From contig NZ_CP048268.1 in NCBI RefSeq assembly GCF_019469265.1, positions 713,501-777,500 on the forward strand: a stretch of DNA of 64,000 bases, written 5' to 3'. The notes under the pieces are model-generated. The model ran no database searches. It was given only the letters and a program-made list of their open reading frames with translations, and was not told the origin of the DNA. How positions within the stretch are numbered: the stretch's first letter is position 1; each line of letters opens with the position of its first letter. Below are positions 26,760 to 37,113 of this stretch, piece after piece. The DNA is from Lactobacillus panisapium (GTDB taxonomy: Bacteria; Bacillota; Bacilli; Lactobacillales; Lactobacillaceae). The position numbers were made by a program, and so were the translations under genes.

Positions 26760-27917
26760 ATGTATAAAATTATCGTTGAATTATTTTTCTTAGTGATCAT
26801 TCAAGCAGCAATCACGCCATTTATTCGTAGACTTGCCTTTGTTTTAGGGGCTGTTGATGTTCCTAATAAGCGGCGGGTTAATAAAAAGCCCATGCCCACT
26901 CTTGGTGGACTAGGCATTTTTGTTACTTTTAATATCGGGGCGTTTATTTTGCTGCGTGAGCAATTCCCTACACATGAGGCTTTTAGTGTCCTTTTGGGCT
27001 CAAGTGTTATTGTGTTGACAGGGATAATTGATGATATTCTCGAACTTAAACCGCGCCAAAAAATGTTTGGTATTTTTATTGGCGCCCTGATTATTTATTT
27101 CTTGGCCGGAATTAAGATGAACGTTCTCAATCTCCCGTTTGTAAATAAGCAGATTGATTTAGGCTGGTGGAGTTTACCAATCACGATTTTTTGGATTTTG
27201 GCCTTAACTAACGCCGTCGATTTAATTGATGGTCTTGATGGCCTGGCTGATGGTGTATCAATGATTTCGCTTATTACGATGGGGATTGTCGGCTACTTTT
27301 TCCTGCATACCAACCAGCTGTATATTCCAATTGGCTGTTTCATGTTAGCTGCCTGTTTACTCGGTTTTTTGCCGTATAACTTTCATCCAGCCAAGATGTT
27401 CTTGGGTGATACTGGGGCACTGTATATTGGTTTTATGATTGCTGTTTTTTCACTTAAAGGGTTAAAAAACGTAACTTTTATCTCAATGCTAGTGCCAGTC
27501 ACGATTTTAGGTGTACCAATTACTGATACTATTTATGCAATGATTAGGCGTAAACTTAATAATCAACCAGTTTCGCAGGCAGATAAGCACCACTTGCATC
27601 ACCAACTGATGAAAATGGGGTTAACGCACCGGCAGGCCGTTTTAGCAATCTATGCGATTTCGTTAATTTTTTCATTTATTTCCCTGCTGTTTTTATTGTC
27701 ACCCGTATGGGGAATGTGGCTACTGATAGCAGGATTAGCTTTAGCACTTGAACTATTCGTTGAGTCAATAGGTTTACTGGGAGAAAAATATAAACCTCTG
27801 CTAACGTTGATACAAAAAATTATCAGTTCCCGCAGTAAGAAAGATCCAACCGTTGAAGTATGGCATCTGGGGCAGGCTAAACCAGAACAATTAAAGAAGA
27901 AAAATAAAAAGGACTAA
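26760..27917 (+). CDS. tagO: Undecaprenyl-phosphate GlcNAc-1-phosphate transferase (TagO/TarO)
   Basis: 385 residues with about eleven membrane helices, MraY/WecA superfamily. The catalytic loops are visible: NAVDLIDGLDGLADG near residues 156-170, FHPAKMFLGDTGA near 208-220, and the cytosolic His-rich loop DKHHLHHQL near 275-283. TagO links GlcNAc-1-P to undecaprenyl phosphate, the first step of wall teichoic acid and other glycopolymers. The tail is cytosolic and Lys-rich. Single gene with its own promoter; the stop codon lies inside the bidirectional terminator shared with yigZ. Confidence 0.93.
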   Translation: MYKIIVELFFLVIIQAAITPFIRRLAFVLGAVDVPNKRRVNKKPMPTLGGLGIFVTFNIGAFILLREQFPTHEAFSVLLGSSVIVLTGIIDDILELKPRQKMFGIFIGALIIYFLAGIKMNVLNLPFVNKQIDLGWWSLPITIFWILALTNAVDLIDGLDGLADGVSMISLITMGIVGYFFLHTNQLYIPIGCFMLAACLLGFLPYNFHPAKMFLGDTGALYIGFMIAVFSLKGLKNVTFISMLVPVTILGVPITDTIYAMIRRKLNNQPVSQADKHHLHHQLMKMGLTHRQAVLAIYAISLIFSFISLLFLLSPVWGMWLLIAGLALALELFVESIGLLGEKYKPLLTLIQKIISSRSKKDPTVEVWHLGQAKPEQLKKKNKKD

Positions 27918-27932
27918 TTTAGTCCTTTTTTT
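27906..27932. terminator. Bidirectional terminator overlapping both stop codons
   Basis: AAAAAGGACTA-att-TAGTCCTTTTT; the stem includes the stop codon of tagO and touches that of the convergent yigZ. Confidence 0.85.
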
Positions 27933-28593
27933 AGTGCTCATGATAATGATGGTCGGTAATTTCGATTTCGTTATACCGCTTTTCACCCTTAGTAAAAGTT
28001 ACTTTGCCCGCAAGTAAGTTGCTTAACTTTTCTTCTAACTCAGCTTGCTCTTGTTCATTAATAAAAAGATGAATTACAACATCTACGCCATAAGTGATTT
28101 TTTCAACGTAAATTTGCTCGTTTGTCAAAAAATGATTTACTTCATCCAAGCGATTATAGGCTACATGAAAACTAAGTTCTTGCTGCAATACGCGCTTGAC
28201 AACGCCGATTGCCTCAGCTCCCTTAGTAACACTGTTAGAGTATGCGCGGATTAATCCACCTGCACCCAGCTTGATGCCACCAAAATAGCGGGTAACTACT
28301 ACCGTGACATTTTTGAGTTTCATGAGCTGCAATGCTTTTAATTCTGGGACGCCGGCTGTTCCCGATGGCTCACCATTATCACTGGCTTTCACATGATCGT
28401 CGTTTAGTCCGATAGTATATGCAAACGTGTTATGAGTTGCATCGTGGTATTTTTTGCTGACCGCCGCAATTACTTTTTCTGCGTCCTCAACTGTTTCAGT
28501 GCGGGCTAATGTTGCGATAAAGCGACTTTTCTTAATCACTATTTCATGCGAACCATTTTCTTTGATGGTTAAATAATTTTCTTCTTTGGTCAA
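27931..28593 (-). CDS. YigZ/IMPACT family protein
   Basis: 220 residues from a TTG start (28593) that has AAAGGAGG 9 nt upstream; longer in-frame starts cross into the divergent comFA promoter region. The N-terminal IMPACT/UPF0029 domain is recognisable: KSRFIATLA, HNTFAYTIG, DNGEPSGTAG near residue 72-81, VTRYFGGIKLGAGGL near residue 105-119. A smaller C-terminal DUF1949-like domain (about 135-210) follows. Family members bind nucleic acid or ribosomes and in eukaryotes inhibit Gcn2, but the bacterial role is unsettled. The gene is divergent to comFA, as usual in lactobacilli. Confidence 0.9.
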   Translation of the reverse strand: MTKEENYLTIKENGSHEIVIKKSRFIATLARTETVEDAEKVIAAVSKKYHDATHNTFAYTIGLNDDHVKASDNGEPSGTAGVPELKALQLMKLKNVTVVVTRYFGGIKLGAGGLIRAYSNSVTKGAEAIGVVKRVLQQELSFHVAYNRLDEVNHFLTNEQIYVEKITYGVDVVIHLFINEQEQAELEEKLSNLLAGKVTFTKGEKRYNEIEITDHHYHEH

Positions 28594-28640
28594 AAAATTT
28601 TGCCTCCTTTTTGCGTACTTAATAGCGGAGGAGAAAAATA

Positions 28641-29924
28641 ATGGAAAATTTATCAAATCTCGCTGGCCGCCAATGGATTAGCAGTCACAAGGATTTTAGC
28701 ATAATTGCGGGATTAACCAAAACCAGTGCAATCAGTGCTGGTCATTGTAACCGTTGTGGAGCAAAAGTTTACGCCCATTTACCTAATAAAAAACGATATT
28801 GCCGTGAATGCATTGGAATTGGGCGAATAGTCGAGGGGGATTTTTTAATACGTTATCAAAATGAAGTGAGTTTTCCGACAAGAAAAAATGGTGGCTTAAC
28901 CTGGGCCGGCAAATTAACTGGGGCACAAGCAAAAATTGCGCATAACTTAGTAACAAATTTTCGGTCAAAACAGGACACCTTAGTTCATGCAGTTACAGGG
29001 GCAGGAAAGACCGAAATGCTTTTTCCGGTAATTGCTGAATGTATTGCGCAGAAAAAGCGCTGCTGTATCGCAACGCCACGCATTGATGTTGTCAATGAGC
29101 TCTTTCCACGTTTTCAGGCGGCTTTTAGCGAAATTGAGATTGGCAAATATCATGGTCAAGAATTTAAGCAGCCTGGACTAGAGCAATTGACAATTTGTAC
29201 TACGCATCAACTGCTTAAGTTTTATCATGCTTTTGCTTTATTAGTGATTGATGAGGCAGACTCCTTTCCCTACGTTGAAAATCCCCAGCTTCATTTTGCT
29301 GCTAAAAATGCTGTTAAGAACAACGGCATGCGTGTTTATTTGACGGCAACGCCAACTGCAGACTTGTTAAGTGAAGCAAAAGCCGGCAAGATTGACATTT
29401 TGCGTTTAAACAGGCGATTTCATGGTGGCCTTTTACCCGTCCCAAGAGAACAGTTATTTTTAAAGCCGTTTTTAGCACATGGCAAAATTCATCCCAAACT
29501 GTTAAAAGCAATTATTATTGCGCTTAAAAAGGGCCATCCTTTACTATTATTTGTTCCGCGAATTGACCAGATACCCGATTACATAGCCGCCCTGAAAAAA
29601 GTAAAAATAATTAATCAGGTAAAGATGGCGGGCGTCTGGGCCCAAGATAAGAATCGCTTGCGTAAAGTGCAGATGTTTCGAGACGGCGAATTACAACTGC
29701 TCGTGACGACAACGATTTTGGAAAGAGGCGTAACGTTTAAACATGTCTGGGTAATTATTGTTCAGGCTGACGATCAAATTTATACTGCGGCTAGTTTGGT
29801 TCAAATCGCGGGTCGAGTTGGTCGGGCGCAAGACGATACTACTGGGTTAGTTTTGTTTTGCTACCGCAAATATACCAAAAATATTCGGGAAGCTAAGAAC
29901 CAAATTGAGGCGATGAATAAATGA
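28641..29924 (+). CDS. comFA: Competence helicase ComFA
   Basis: 427 residues, a superfamily-2 DEAD-type helicase. A four-cysteine zinc motif (CNRCG...CRECIG, about residues 37-59) precedes Walker A VTGAGKTEM (about 118-126), the DEAD-type box VIDEADS (about 202-208), YLTATP (motif III, about 233-238), and motif VI QIAGRVGR near residue 391-398. ComFA drives single-stranded DNA import at the membrane during transformation. Its start follows GGAGGAGAAAAATA. It overlaps comFC by four bases (ATGA). Confidence 0.93.
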   Translation: MENLSNLAGRQWISSHKDFSIIAGLTKTSAISAGHCNRCGAKVYAHLPNKKRYCRECIGIGRIVEGDFLIRYQNEVSFPTRKNGGLTWAGKLTGAQAKIAHNLVTNFRSKQDTLVHAVTGAGKTEMLFPVIAECIAQKKRCCIATPRIDVVNELFPRFQAAFSEIEIGKYHGQEFKQPGLEQLTICTTHQLLKFYHAFALLVIDEADSFPYVENPQLHFAAKNAVKNNGMRVYLTATPTADLLSEAKAGKIDILRLNRRFHGGLLPVPREQLFLKPFLAHGKIHPKLLKAIIIALKKGHPLLLFVPRIDQIPDYIAALKKVKIINQVKMAGVWAQDKNRLRKVQMFRDGELQLLVTTTILERGVTFKHVWVIIVQADDQIYTAASLVQIAGRVGRAQDDTTGLVLFCYRKYTKNIREAKNQIEAMNK

Positions 29925-30610
29925 GAAGATGTCTGCTTTGTGGGCAAAAGTTTGCCGCCCAGCTTTCTTTGCGTGAGCTTTTCCTATTATCCAAAAAGCC
30001 TGAGCAAGTTATTTGCTTTCATTGCCGGAGCAAGTTTGTGCAGCTAAAAAGTTCGCGTTGTCAAATTTGTTCCAAAGAATTAGATTCAGGTCAAATCTGC
30101 TCAGATTGCGAAGCTTGGAAGAGAAAATATACAGGAAACTTGCTTAGAAATTATGCCGTTTTTAAATATAATGATGCCTTTCACGAGTTGATGGTGAATT
30201 ATAAACGTTATGGCGATTATATTTTAAGAAAGGTCTTACAAGAACTATGTTGGCAGGAATTGGGAAAGCACCGAGCAGATTTTTACGTACCAATTCCGAC
30301 GGCACCAGAACATATACAACAGCGGCAATTTGATACAATCAGTGCAATTTTTGCCGATTTAGTTCCATTGACAACAGTTTTAGGTAAAAAAAGTGGAGTA
30401 AAGGCTCAGGGGGAAAAGACGCGTAAGGAGCGCTTATTGAGTAAACAGAGTTTTTTTGTACTAGAAAATACTAATATTAATTTTAATTTTAAAAAAGTTT
30501 TACTTTTAGATGATATTTACACAACTGGAAGGACGCTTTATCATGCTCGAAATGCTCTTTTAACGGCTTTCCCTCAAGCTAAAATAGCAAGCTTTTCGAT
30601 TTGTAGGTAG
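29921..30610 (+). CDS. comFC: ComF family protein (ComFC)
   Basis: 229 residues: N-terminal cysteine pairs (CLLCG, CFHC, CQIC, CSDC within the first 62 residues) likely bind zinc, then a phosphoribosyltransferase-type domain with the PRPP loop VLLLDDIYTTGRT near residue 192-204. ComFC acts with ComFA and DprA in natural transformation. The pair is intact here, but other competence genes are not in the window. Confidence 0.92.
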   Translation: MRRCLLCGQKFAAQLSLRELFLLSKKPEQVICFHCRSKFVQLKSSRCQICSKELDSGQICSDCEAWKRKYTGNLLRNYAVFKYNDAFHELMVNYKRYGDYILRKVLQELCWQELGKHRADFYVPIPTAPEHIQQRQFDTISAIFADLVPLTTVLGKKSGVKAQGEKTRKERLLSKQSFFVLENTNINFNFKKVLLLDDIYTTGRTLYHARNALLTAFPQAKIASFSICR

Positions 30611-30617
30611 AATAATG

Positions 30618-30647
30618 TTGTTCAGCGCTTTCAAGTTTTGTTATAAT
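30618..30647 (+). promoter_or_regulatory. Promoter of hpf with possible cre site
   Basis: TTGTTC (30618-30623), 18 bp, TATAAT (30642-30647). The spacer contains TTCAGCGCTTTCA; on the minus strand this reads TGAAAGCGCTGAA, which fits half of a CcpA cre site well and the other half poorly. Confidence 0.55.
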
Positions 30648-30693
30648 GTAAATAAGAAAAGACTGCAGGGTGCAGTTGAAAGGAGAATCTCAT

Positions 30694-31242
30694 ATGTTAA
30701 AGTATAATGTTCGTGGTGAAAATATTGAGGTAACTGATGCTTTAAGAAGTTACGTTGAAAAACGCCTGAAGAAATTAGAAAAGTATTTCGACTTGAATCA
30801 AGATATAATCGCCCATGTAAACCTGAAGGTTTATCGTGATCGGACTGCTAAAGTTGAAGTTACTATTCCACTTCCATACTTAGTATTGAGAGCAGAAGAA
30901 ACAACTGATGATATGTACCGCAGTATCGACTTTGTTTCTGAAAAATTAGAAAGACAAATAAGAAAATATAAGACTCGGGTTAACCGCAAGAGTCGTGAAA
31001 AAGGAATTAGTGATTTCTTTGTTGAAAGTTCTGAAGAAGAGACTAAAGATAAAGAAACAAGTGAATTCACGATTGTTCGTAACAAGCAAATTGGTTTGAA
31101 ACCAATGAGTCCTGAAGAAGCTATTTTACAAATGAACATGCTAGAGCATGATTTCTTCGTATTTCAGGATGCTGAAACAAATGGTACTAGTGTTGTCTAT
31201 CGCAGAAATGATGGTCGTTACGGCTTAATTGAAACAAAATAA
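30694..31242 (+). CDS. hpf: Long-form ribosome hibernation promoting factor
   Basis: 182 residues starting at the ATG after GAAAGGAGAATCTCAT; an upstream in-frame ATG (24 bp) is poorly placed. The N-terminal 100 residues are the S30AE fold (NVRGENIEVTDALRSYVEKRLKKLE) that sits on the 30S decoding site; residues about 125-182 are the dimerising C-terminal extension (KPMSPEEAILQMNMLEHDFFVF) that produces 100S ribosome dimers. The basic linker reads RVNRKSREKG. It has its own promoter and terminator between comFC and secA, as in many lactobacilli. Confidence 0.95.
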   Translation: MLKYNVRGENIEVTDALRSYVEKRLKKLEKYFDLNQDIIAHVNLKVYRDRTAKVEVTIPLPYLVLRAEETTDDMYRSIDFVSEKLERQIRKYKTRVNRKSREKGISDFFVESSEEETKDKETSEFTIVRNKQIGLKPMSPEEAILQMNMLEHDFFVFQDAETNGTSVVYRRNDGRYGLIETK

Positions 31243-31262
31243 ATAACTGCTATTTAAGTGAG

Positions 31263-31290
31263 GACCTCACATTTAGTGTGAGGTCTTTGT
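31263..31290 (+). terminator. Intrinsic terminator after hpf
   Basis: GACCTCAC and GTGAGGTC form an 8-bp stem followed by a T-rich tail. Confidence 0.75.
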
Positions 31291-31371
31291 TTTGTTTATT
31301 TTTAATTTAGGGTCAATCATGGTAAAATTATCATGTGTTTTTATACTTAAGTACATATAAGGATCGATTAA

Positions 31372-33771
31372 ATGGTAAACATTTTAAAGAAACTATACAA
31401 TAACGATAAAAGAGAACTAAAAAAATTCGAAAAGATTGCTAATAAGGTAGAAAGTCATGCTGACGAATATGCCAAACTTTCTGACGAAGACTTGCAGGCA
31501 AAGACACCTGAATTTCGTGAACGCCTTGAAAAGGGTGAATCATTAGATTCATTAATACCTGAAGCTTTTGCCGTTGCACGTGAAGGGGCAAAACGGGTAT
31601 TGGGTCTGTATCCATTCCACGTTCAAATTCTGGGTGGGATTGCCTTGCATTATGGTAATATCGCTGAAATGATGACCGGTGAAGGTAAGACTTTAACCGC
31701 GACAATGCCCGTTTATTTAAACGCGTTAACTGGTAAGGGTGTTCACGTTGTAACTGTCAACGAATACTTGTCTAGCCGTGATGAAGAAGAAATGGGTCAG
31801 TTATATCGCTGGCTTGGTTTAACTACTGGTTTAAACCTTAATGCTATGTCACCTGATGAAAAACGTGAAGCTTATGAATGTGATATTACTTACTCAACTA
31901 ACTCAGAATTAGGCTTCGACTATTTGCGTGACAACATGGTCGTTTATAAAGAGCAAATGGTTCAGCGTGAACTTAATTACGCTATTATTGATGAGGTCGA
32001 TTCGATTTTAATTGATGAGGCCAGAACGCCTTTGATTATTTCTGGTGAAGCTGAACAAGCAAATGGCGATTACATTAGAGCTGACAGATTTGTAAAGACA
32101 CTCCAAGAAGACAAGAGTGATGATGATGTCGAAGACGAAGAAGATCATGGCGATTACAAGATTGATTGGCCGACGAAAACTATTTCTTTGACCAGAACGG
32201 GAATTCAAAAAGCTTGTGATCACTTTGGCTTAAGAAACCTTTATGATGTGGAAAACCAAAAATTGGTTCACCATATTGACCAGGCTTTGCGGGCTAACTA
32301 CATCATGCTTAAGGACATTGATTATGTTGTCCAAGATGGTGAAGTATTGATCGTTGATTCATTTACTGGACGGGTAATGAAGGGACGTCGCTATTCTGAT
32401 GGACTTCACCAAGCAATTGAAGCTAAAGAAAATGTGAAAATTCAGGAAGAATCAAAGACACAGGCGACGATTACTTACCAGAACCTCTTTAGAATGTATA
32501 AAAAGCTTGCCGGAATGACCGGTACCGCTAAGACTGAAGAAGAAGAATTTCGTGAAATCTACAATATGCAGGTAATTACGATTCCAACTAACCGTCCTGT
32601 AATCAGAAAGGACCGTTCGGATATTTTATATCCAACTTTATCTTCAAAATTTGCAGCAGTTGTAGATGAAATTAGAGAACGTCATGCAAAAGGCCAACCT
32701 GTTTTAGTTGGTACTGTTGCCGTCGAAAGTTCAGAACGTCTAAGTAATCTTTTGGATAAAGAAGGCATTCCACATGCAGTTCTTAATGCCAAAAACCATG
32801 CTAAGGAAGCTCAAATTATTATGAATGCCGGACAACGTGGTGCGGTCACAATCGCAACTAACATGGCTGGTCGTGGTACTGATATTAAATTGGGGCCTGG
32901 AGTAAAAGAACTGGGTGGACTTGCAGTAATTGGTACTGAAAGACATGAATCGCGAAGAATTGATAATCAGCTGCGTGGCCGGTCCGGTCGACAAGGTGAT
33001 CCGGGTGAAACCAGATTTTACCTGTCACTTGAAGATGATTTGATGAAACGCTTTGGTGGCGAGCGCGTAAAAGATTTCTTGGACCGCTTATCGGATAATG
33101 ATGATGATAAAGTGATCGAGAGTCGTTTAATTACTCGTCAGGTTGAGTCTGCTCAAAAACGTGTTGAAGGTAACAACTATGATACGCGTAAGCAAACTTT
33201 ACAATATGATGATGTTATGCGTATTCAGCGTGAAATTATTTACGGTGAACGGATGCAAGTTATCGAAGAGGAAAACTCGCTTAAAGATGTCCTGATTCCA
33301 ATGATTCGTCGTACAATTAATAGTCAAGTGGACATGTTTACTCAAGGTGACCGTAGTAAGTGGCGCTTAGATTCATTGCGTGACTTTATTAGCTCAAGTA
33401 TTCTTTCTGAAGAGCAAACAGAAGAAATTGACTTCAAGACAATTACTGTTCCTGAATTAAAAGAAAAATTATACAATGAAGTTGAAACTAACTATCAGGA
33501 AAAGGCCGACGTTTTAGCAGACCAAGCGCAAATGTTGGAATTTGAAAAGGTAGTTATCCTTCGGGTGGTTGATGAACACTGGACTGATCATATTGATGCG
33601 ATGGATCAATTACGGCAATCGATTAGTTTACGTGGATATGGTCAACTTAATCCTTTGGTTGAATATCAAGATTCTGGCTACAATATGTTTGAAGAAATGG
33701 TCTCGAATATTGAGTTTGATGTGACTCGGTTATTCATGAAAGCTGAAATCAGACAAAATCTTAGTCGTTAA
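31372..33771 (+). CDS. secA: Preprotein translocase ATPase SecA
   Basis: 799 residues. The DEAD motor shows [11 protein letters not shown] (Walker A, about 99-109), [13 protein letters not shown] (about 208-220), [13 protein letters not shown] and [13 protein letters not shown] in the second half, then helical scaffold and wing domains. SecA pushes unfolded preproteins through SecYEG. It ends at [14 protein letters not shown] without the Cys/His-rich SEC-C zinc motif of E. coli SecA, as is common in lactobacilli. A possible promoter (TTTTAA, 17 bp, TAAAAT) lies 35-70 bp upstream. It is presumably the route for the three secreted paralogues in this window. Confidence 0.96.
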   Translation: MVNILKKLYNNDKRELKKFEKIANKVESHADEYAKLSDEDLQAKTPEFRERLEKGESLDSLIPEAFAVAREGAKRVLGLYPFHVQILGGIALHYGNIAEMMTGEGKTLTATMPVYLNALTGKGVHVVTVNEYLSSRDEEEMGQLYRWLGLTTGLNLNAMSPDEKREAYECDITYSTNSELGFDYLRDNMVVYKEQMVQRELNYAIIDEVDSILIDEARTPLIISGEAEQANGDYIRADRFVKTLQEDKSDDDVEDEEDHGDYKIDWPTKTISLTRTGIQKACDHFGLRNLYDVENQKLVHHIDQALRANYIMLKDIDYVVQDGEVLIVDSFTGRVMKGRRYSDGLHQAIEAKENVKIQEESKTQATITYQNLFRMYKKLAGMTGTAKTEEEEFREIYNMQVITIPTNRPVIRKDRSDILYPTLSSKFAAVVDEIRERHAKGQPVLVGTVAVESSERLSNLLDKEGIPHAVLNAKNHAKEAQIIMNAGQRGAVTIATNMAGRGTDIKLGPGVKELGGLAVIGTERHESRRIDNQLRGRSGRQGDPGETRFYLSLEDDLMKRFGGERVKDFLDRLSDNDDDKVIESRLITRQVESAQKRVEGNNYDTRKQTLQYDDVMRIQREIIYGERMQVIEEENSLKDVLIPMIRRTINSQVDMFTQGDRSKWRLDSLRDFISSSILSEEQTEEIDFKTITVPELKEKLYNEVETNYQEKADVLADQAQMLEFEKVVILRVVDEHWTDHIDAMDQLRQSISLRGYGQLNPLVEYQDSGYNMFEEMVSNIEFDVTRLFMKAEIRQNLSR

Positions 33772-33783
33772 CAGGTAAGGTTG

Positions 33784-33812
33784 AAGAGAAAGCAGCTGCT
33801 TTCTCTTTTTTT
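33784..33812 (+). terminator. Intrinsic terminator after secA
   Basis: AAGAGAAAGCAG and CTGCTTTCTCTT form a self-complementary 24-bp palindrome followed by T. Confidence 0.8.
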
Positions 33813-33853
33813 ACTTTTGCTTAATTGAGAGATTTAGGAGAGATTTAAAATAA

Positions 33854-34970
33854 ATGGAAATTAGTGAAATTCAAAATCAATTAGATGAATTAAAAAAGCG
33901 GTTAGACCACTTTAGGGGGTCTCTTTGACTTAGATTCGATTGACGAAACAATTGCTGTCAATGAAAGCAAGATGCAGGAACCTTCATTTTGGGATAATCA
34001 GGACAAGGCGCAGCAGTTAATCAGCGCAACTAACTTATTAAAAGAAAAGCGTGATTCATTTTTAAGCTTGCAGGAAAACTACCAAAATGAAATTACTGCC
34101 TTGGAATTATTGCGTGAAGAACCTGATTCTGAATTGCAAAAAGAAGTTGAAACTGACTTGGAATCCCTACAAGAAGATTTTCATAATTATGAAATGGATC
34201 TTCTTTTGGCAGGACAATATGATGGTCATAATGCACTGCTTGAAATTCACCCAGGAGCTGGTGGGACAGAAGCAATGGACTGGGGCCAAATGTTATTACG
34301 AATGTATCAACGATATGCGGATAGCAGAGGATTTAAATTTGAAATTAATAACTATGAGCCTGGTGAAGAAGCCGGTCTTAAAAGTGTTAGTGTCAGAGTC
34401 AGTGGTAAGAATGCCTATGGCTTGCTTAAATCTGAAAACGGGGTTCATCGGCTAGTTCGTATTTCGCCGTTTGATTCTGCTAAGAGAAGACATACGTCTT
34501 TTGCATCTGTTGAAGTTATTCCGGAAATTGACGATAGCATTAAAATTGATATTAATCCTAAAGACTTACGGATAGATGTTTATCGGTCTAGCGGTGCAGG
34601 TGGTCAGCACATCAATAAAACGTCAAGTGCGGTTCGAATAACACACCTGCCGACCGGATTTGTAACGACTTCGCAGGCACAGCGCTCACAAATTCAAAAC
34701 CGTGAGACGGCAATGAATGAACTTCGCGCAAAGTTGTTTCATTTAGAAGAAGAGAAAAAACGGCAACATAAGCAAGAACTTAAGGGTGACCAAAAGGAGA
34801 TTGGCTGGGGCTCACAAATTAGATCCTATGTTTTTCATCCTTATAATTTGGTTAAAGATTTACGAACAGGCTATGAAACTTCGGATACAAGTGGTGTAAT
34901 GGATGGGAAATTGCAACCATTTGTTTATGCATACTTGCAATGGTTGCTTAGTCAAGATAACCCAGAGTAG
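33854..34970 (+). CDS. prfB: Peptide chain release factor 2, expressed by +1 frameshift
   Basis: About 371 residues if the frame is shifted. The first frame runs from ATG 33854 for 24 codons (MEISEIQNQL...RGSL) to an in-frame TGA at 33926. Reading then continues in the +1 frame at GAC 33927 (DLDSIDETI...), joining the remainder with the catalytic GGQ in SSGAGGQHINK near residue 247. RF2 releases peptides at UGA and UAA. The shift is the classic RF2 autoregulation: low RF2 lets the ribosome slip at the weak UGA. Starting at the internal ATG 33972 would remove the N-terminal domain and is rejected. It begins a cluster with the 92-residue gene, hprK and lgt. Confidence 0.95.
33914..33929 (+). 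promoter_or_regulatory. prfB programmed +1 frameshift site
   Basis: AGGGGG (33914-33919), a three-base spacer TCT, slippery codon CTT (33923-33925), then TGA followed by C (33926-33929): the conserved RF2 recoding signal, in which the Shine-Dalgarno-like stretch pulls the ribosome forward on CUU. Confidence 0.95.
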
Positions 34971-34978
34971 GTGAAAAA

Positions 34979-35257
34979 ATGAGTTTTTGGGGAATTGTTG
35001 GTATTGTCTTAGTGGCAGTGATAATTCTATGCGTGATTTTTGCTTTCTTTCATCTTTTATTTATCCTTTTGCCTGCAATTATAGTTATTGCGGGAATACT
35101 TTGGCTGATTAATCATTTTACGAAAAAAGATGATGACCAGCCTCACGGTCCCGACTTTGATAACTGGAATGATTGGTCTGGCAATTCTCAGCAACCAAAT
35201 GGCCGGCCTAAAAGAAAAAAGGTCCGCAATGCGCATACTAAAGATGTCGATAAATAA
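34979..35257 (+). CDS. Small two-helix membrane protein of unknown function
   Basis: 92 residues. Residues about 4-30 and 31-50 are hydrophobic and likely form two closely spaced membrane helices; the remainder (DDDQPHGPDFDNWNDW..., then RPKRKK) is a charged cytosolic or external tail. I do not recognise the family. AGGTGAAAAA precedes the ATG, 8 bp after prfB, and hprK follows by 17 bp, so it is part of the operon and probably a real gene. Confidence 0.75.
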   Translation: MSFWGIVGIVLVAVIILCVIFAFFHLLFILLPAIIVIAGILWLINHFTKKDDDQPHGPDFDNWNDWSGNSQQPNGRPKRKKVRNAHTKDVDK

Positions 35258-35274
35258 GCTAAGAGGAGTGCAAA

Positions 35275-36246
35275 ATGGCTAATGCAGTTAAGTTAAAGAA
35301 TTTAATTCGCGATAATAAAATTGCGTATGTTGTTAAAGGAAGTCAATATATTGATGACCGTGCAATTATGGTTTCTGACATTTATCGGCCAGGACTGGAA
35401 CTGACAGGATATTTTGATTTTTATCCTAAAGAAAGAATCCAACTTTTGGGACGAACTGAAATTTCATATGCTGCAAGGCTTGATCATGAAAGTTTAGTTA
35501 ATGTCTTTAAGAGGCTATGTACTCCCGAGACGCCGTGTTTCTTTATTTCACGTTCTCTTCCAATTCCGAAAGAATTAATTGAAGCAGCTGATAATGCGGG
35601 AATTCCTATTTTATCTTCAACAGAATCAACCACTTATGTTTCAAGCGTGTTAACTGAATATTTGCGTGAGCGGTTGGCAGTTAGAGACACAATTCATGGT
35701 GTCTTGGTTGAAGTAAAGGGGTTAGGCGTTTTGCTCACTGGCGATTCAGGCGTTGGAAAGTCTGAAACGGCTTTAGGTTTAATTCACCGCGGGCATCGCC
35801 TAATTGCGGATGACCGAGTAGATGTTTACCAAAAAGATGTGGAAACTGTCGTTGGTGAAGCACCCCAAATTTTAAAGCATTTAATGGAAATTCGGGGGAT
35901 CGGAATTATTGATGTCATGGATTTATTCGGTGTTGGCGCAGTTAAAAATCGTGAAACTATCCAGTTAGTCATCAAGCTCGTTAATTGGGACAATAAGGTC
36001 AATTATGATCGTCTTGGCTTTGAGGAAAGCAAACGCGAGATCTGTAATGTTGAGGTACCGCAAATTACGATTCCAGTTAAAGTTGGTCGGAATATGGAAG
36101 ACATAATTGAAATTGCTACTATGAACTTTCGTGCTAAACGGATTGGCTACAATGCAACAACAACTTTTGACAATAATTTAACTGCTTTAATTGCTCAGAA
36201 TTCAAAAGATAATTCAACCAAAAAAGCAAAGGATGCGGATAAATGA
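35275..36246 (+). CDS. hprK: HPr kinase/phosphorylase
   Basis: 323 residues. The C-terminal catalytic domain has Walker [11 protein letters not shown] (near residues 155-164) and the HprK signature [15 protein letters not shown] (near 205-219). It phosphorylates HPr at Ser-46, creating the CcpA corepressor of catabolite control, and reverses this with phosphate. AAGAGGAGTG gives the ribosome binding site. The stop overlaps the lgt start (ATGA). hprK-lgt pairing is a firm Firmicutes arrangement. Confidence 0.96.
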   Translation: MANAVKLKNLIRDNKIAYVVKGSQYIDDRAIMVSDIYRPGLELTGYFDFYPKERIQLLGRTEISYAARLDHESLVNVFKRLCTPETPCFFISRSLPIPKELIEAADNAGIPILSSTESTTYVSSVLTEYLRERLAVRDTIHGVLVEVKGLGVLLTGDSGVGKSETALGLIHRGHRLIADDRVDVYQKDVETVVGEAPQILKHLMEIRGIGIIDVMDLFGVGAVKNRETIQLVIKLVNWDNKVNYDRLGFEESKREICNVEVPQITIPVKVGRNMEDIIEIATMNFRAKRIGYNATTTFDNNLTALIAQNSKDNSTKKAKDADK

Positions 36247-37079
36247 TCGGAACAATCAGCCCGATAGCCTTTAACTTGGGCGGTTTAAGTGTAAAATGGT
36301 ACGGCGTAATCATGGCAGCAGCGATAATTTTAGCTGTTTCGATGGCCATGATAGAAGGAAAAAAACGGCAGATTGAAAGTGACGATTTCTTAGACCTGCT
36401 TTTATGGGCCGTTCCACTTGGCTATGTTGGGGCCCGTTTGTATTACGTAATTTTTGAATGGGGTTATTATGCTAAACACCCTGATCAAATTATTGCGATT
36501 TGGAATGGTGGTATTGCAATCTATGGCGGCTTGCTGGCGGGCTTGTTAGTTTTACTGGTTTTTTGCTATAAAAGAATGTTGCCGCCTTTCTTAATGCTTG
36601 ATGTTATTACTCCTGGCGTGATGGCAGCCCAAATTTTAGGTCGCTGGGGCAACTTTTTTAATCAGGAGGCCCATGGTGGTCCAACAACCTTGCATTTCTT
36701 GCAAAGTTTGCACTTACCTAGCTTTATTATTGAACAAATGAAAATTGGCGGAGTTTATTATCAGCCTACCTTTTTATACGAATCGTTTTTCAATTTAATT
36801 GGGTTAATCTTGATTTTAGCTTTACGACACAGAAAGCATTTGTTCAAGCAGGGTGAAGTTTTTATGCTTTACCTAAGTTGGTACTCAGTTGTGCGCTTTT
36901 TTGTAGAGGGGTTAAGGACAGACAGCCTTTACCTGACGGCAGGAATTAGAGTTTCACAATTGCTTAGCTTGATTTTGCTAATCGTGATTGTTGCACTTTT
37001 TATTTATCGGCGCAAAGTTGTTAAGCCAAAGTGGTATCTTGATGGTAGTGGATTGAAATTTCCGTATTCAAGAGATTAA
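36243..37079 (+). CDS. lgt: Prolipoprotein diacylglyceryl transferase
   Basis: 278 residues, seven membrane helices. Lgt motifs are present: KWYGVIMA near the N-terminus, GARLYYV near residue 58, [10 protein letters not shown] near 86-95, and the signature [13 protein letters not shown] near 133-145 with the essential Arg and His. It transfers diacylglycerol from phosphatidylglycerol to lipobox cysteines such as that of OpuCC. Cotranscribed with hprK. Confidence 0.95.
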   Translation: MIGTISPIAFNLGGLSVKWYGVIMAAAIILAVSMAMIEGKKRQIESDDFLDLLLWAVPLGYVGARLYYVIFEWGYYAKHPDQIIAIWNGGIAIYGGLLAGLLVLLVFCYKRMLPPFLMLDVITPGVMAAQILGRWGNFFNQEAHGGPTTLHFLQSLHLPSFIIEQMKIGGVYYQPTFLYESFFNLIGLILILALRHRKHLFKQGEVFMLYLSWYSVVRFFVEGLRTDSLYLTAGIRVSQLLSLILLIVIVALFIYRRKVVKPKWYLDGSGLKFPYSRD

Positions 37080-37113
37080 TAAAAATATATTTAAAAGAAA
37101 GTCTGGAAGAAAA

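Noticed and set aside
33972-34970. Treating prfB as starting at the internal ATG
   Set aside because: The upstream reading frame and recoding site show it is the 3' part of a frameshifted RF2, not a shorter protein.
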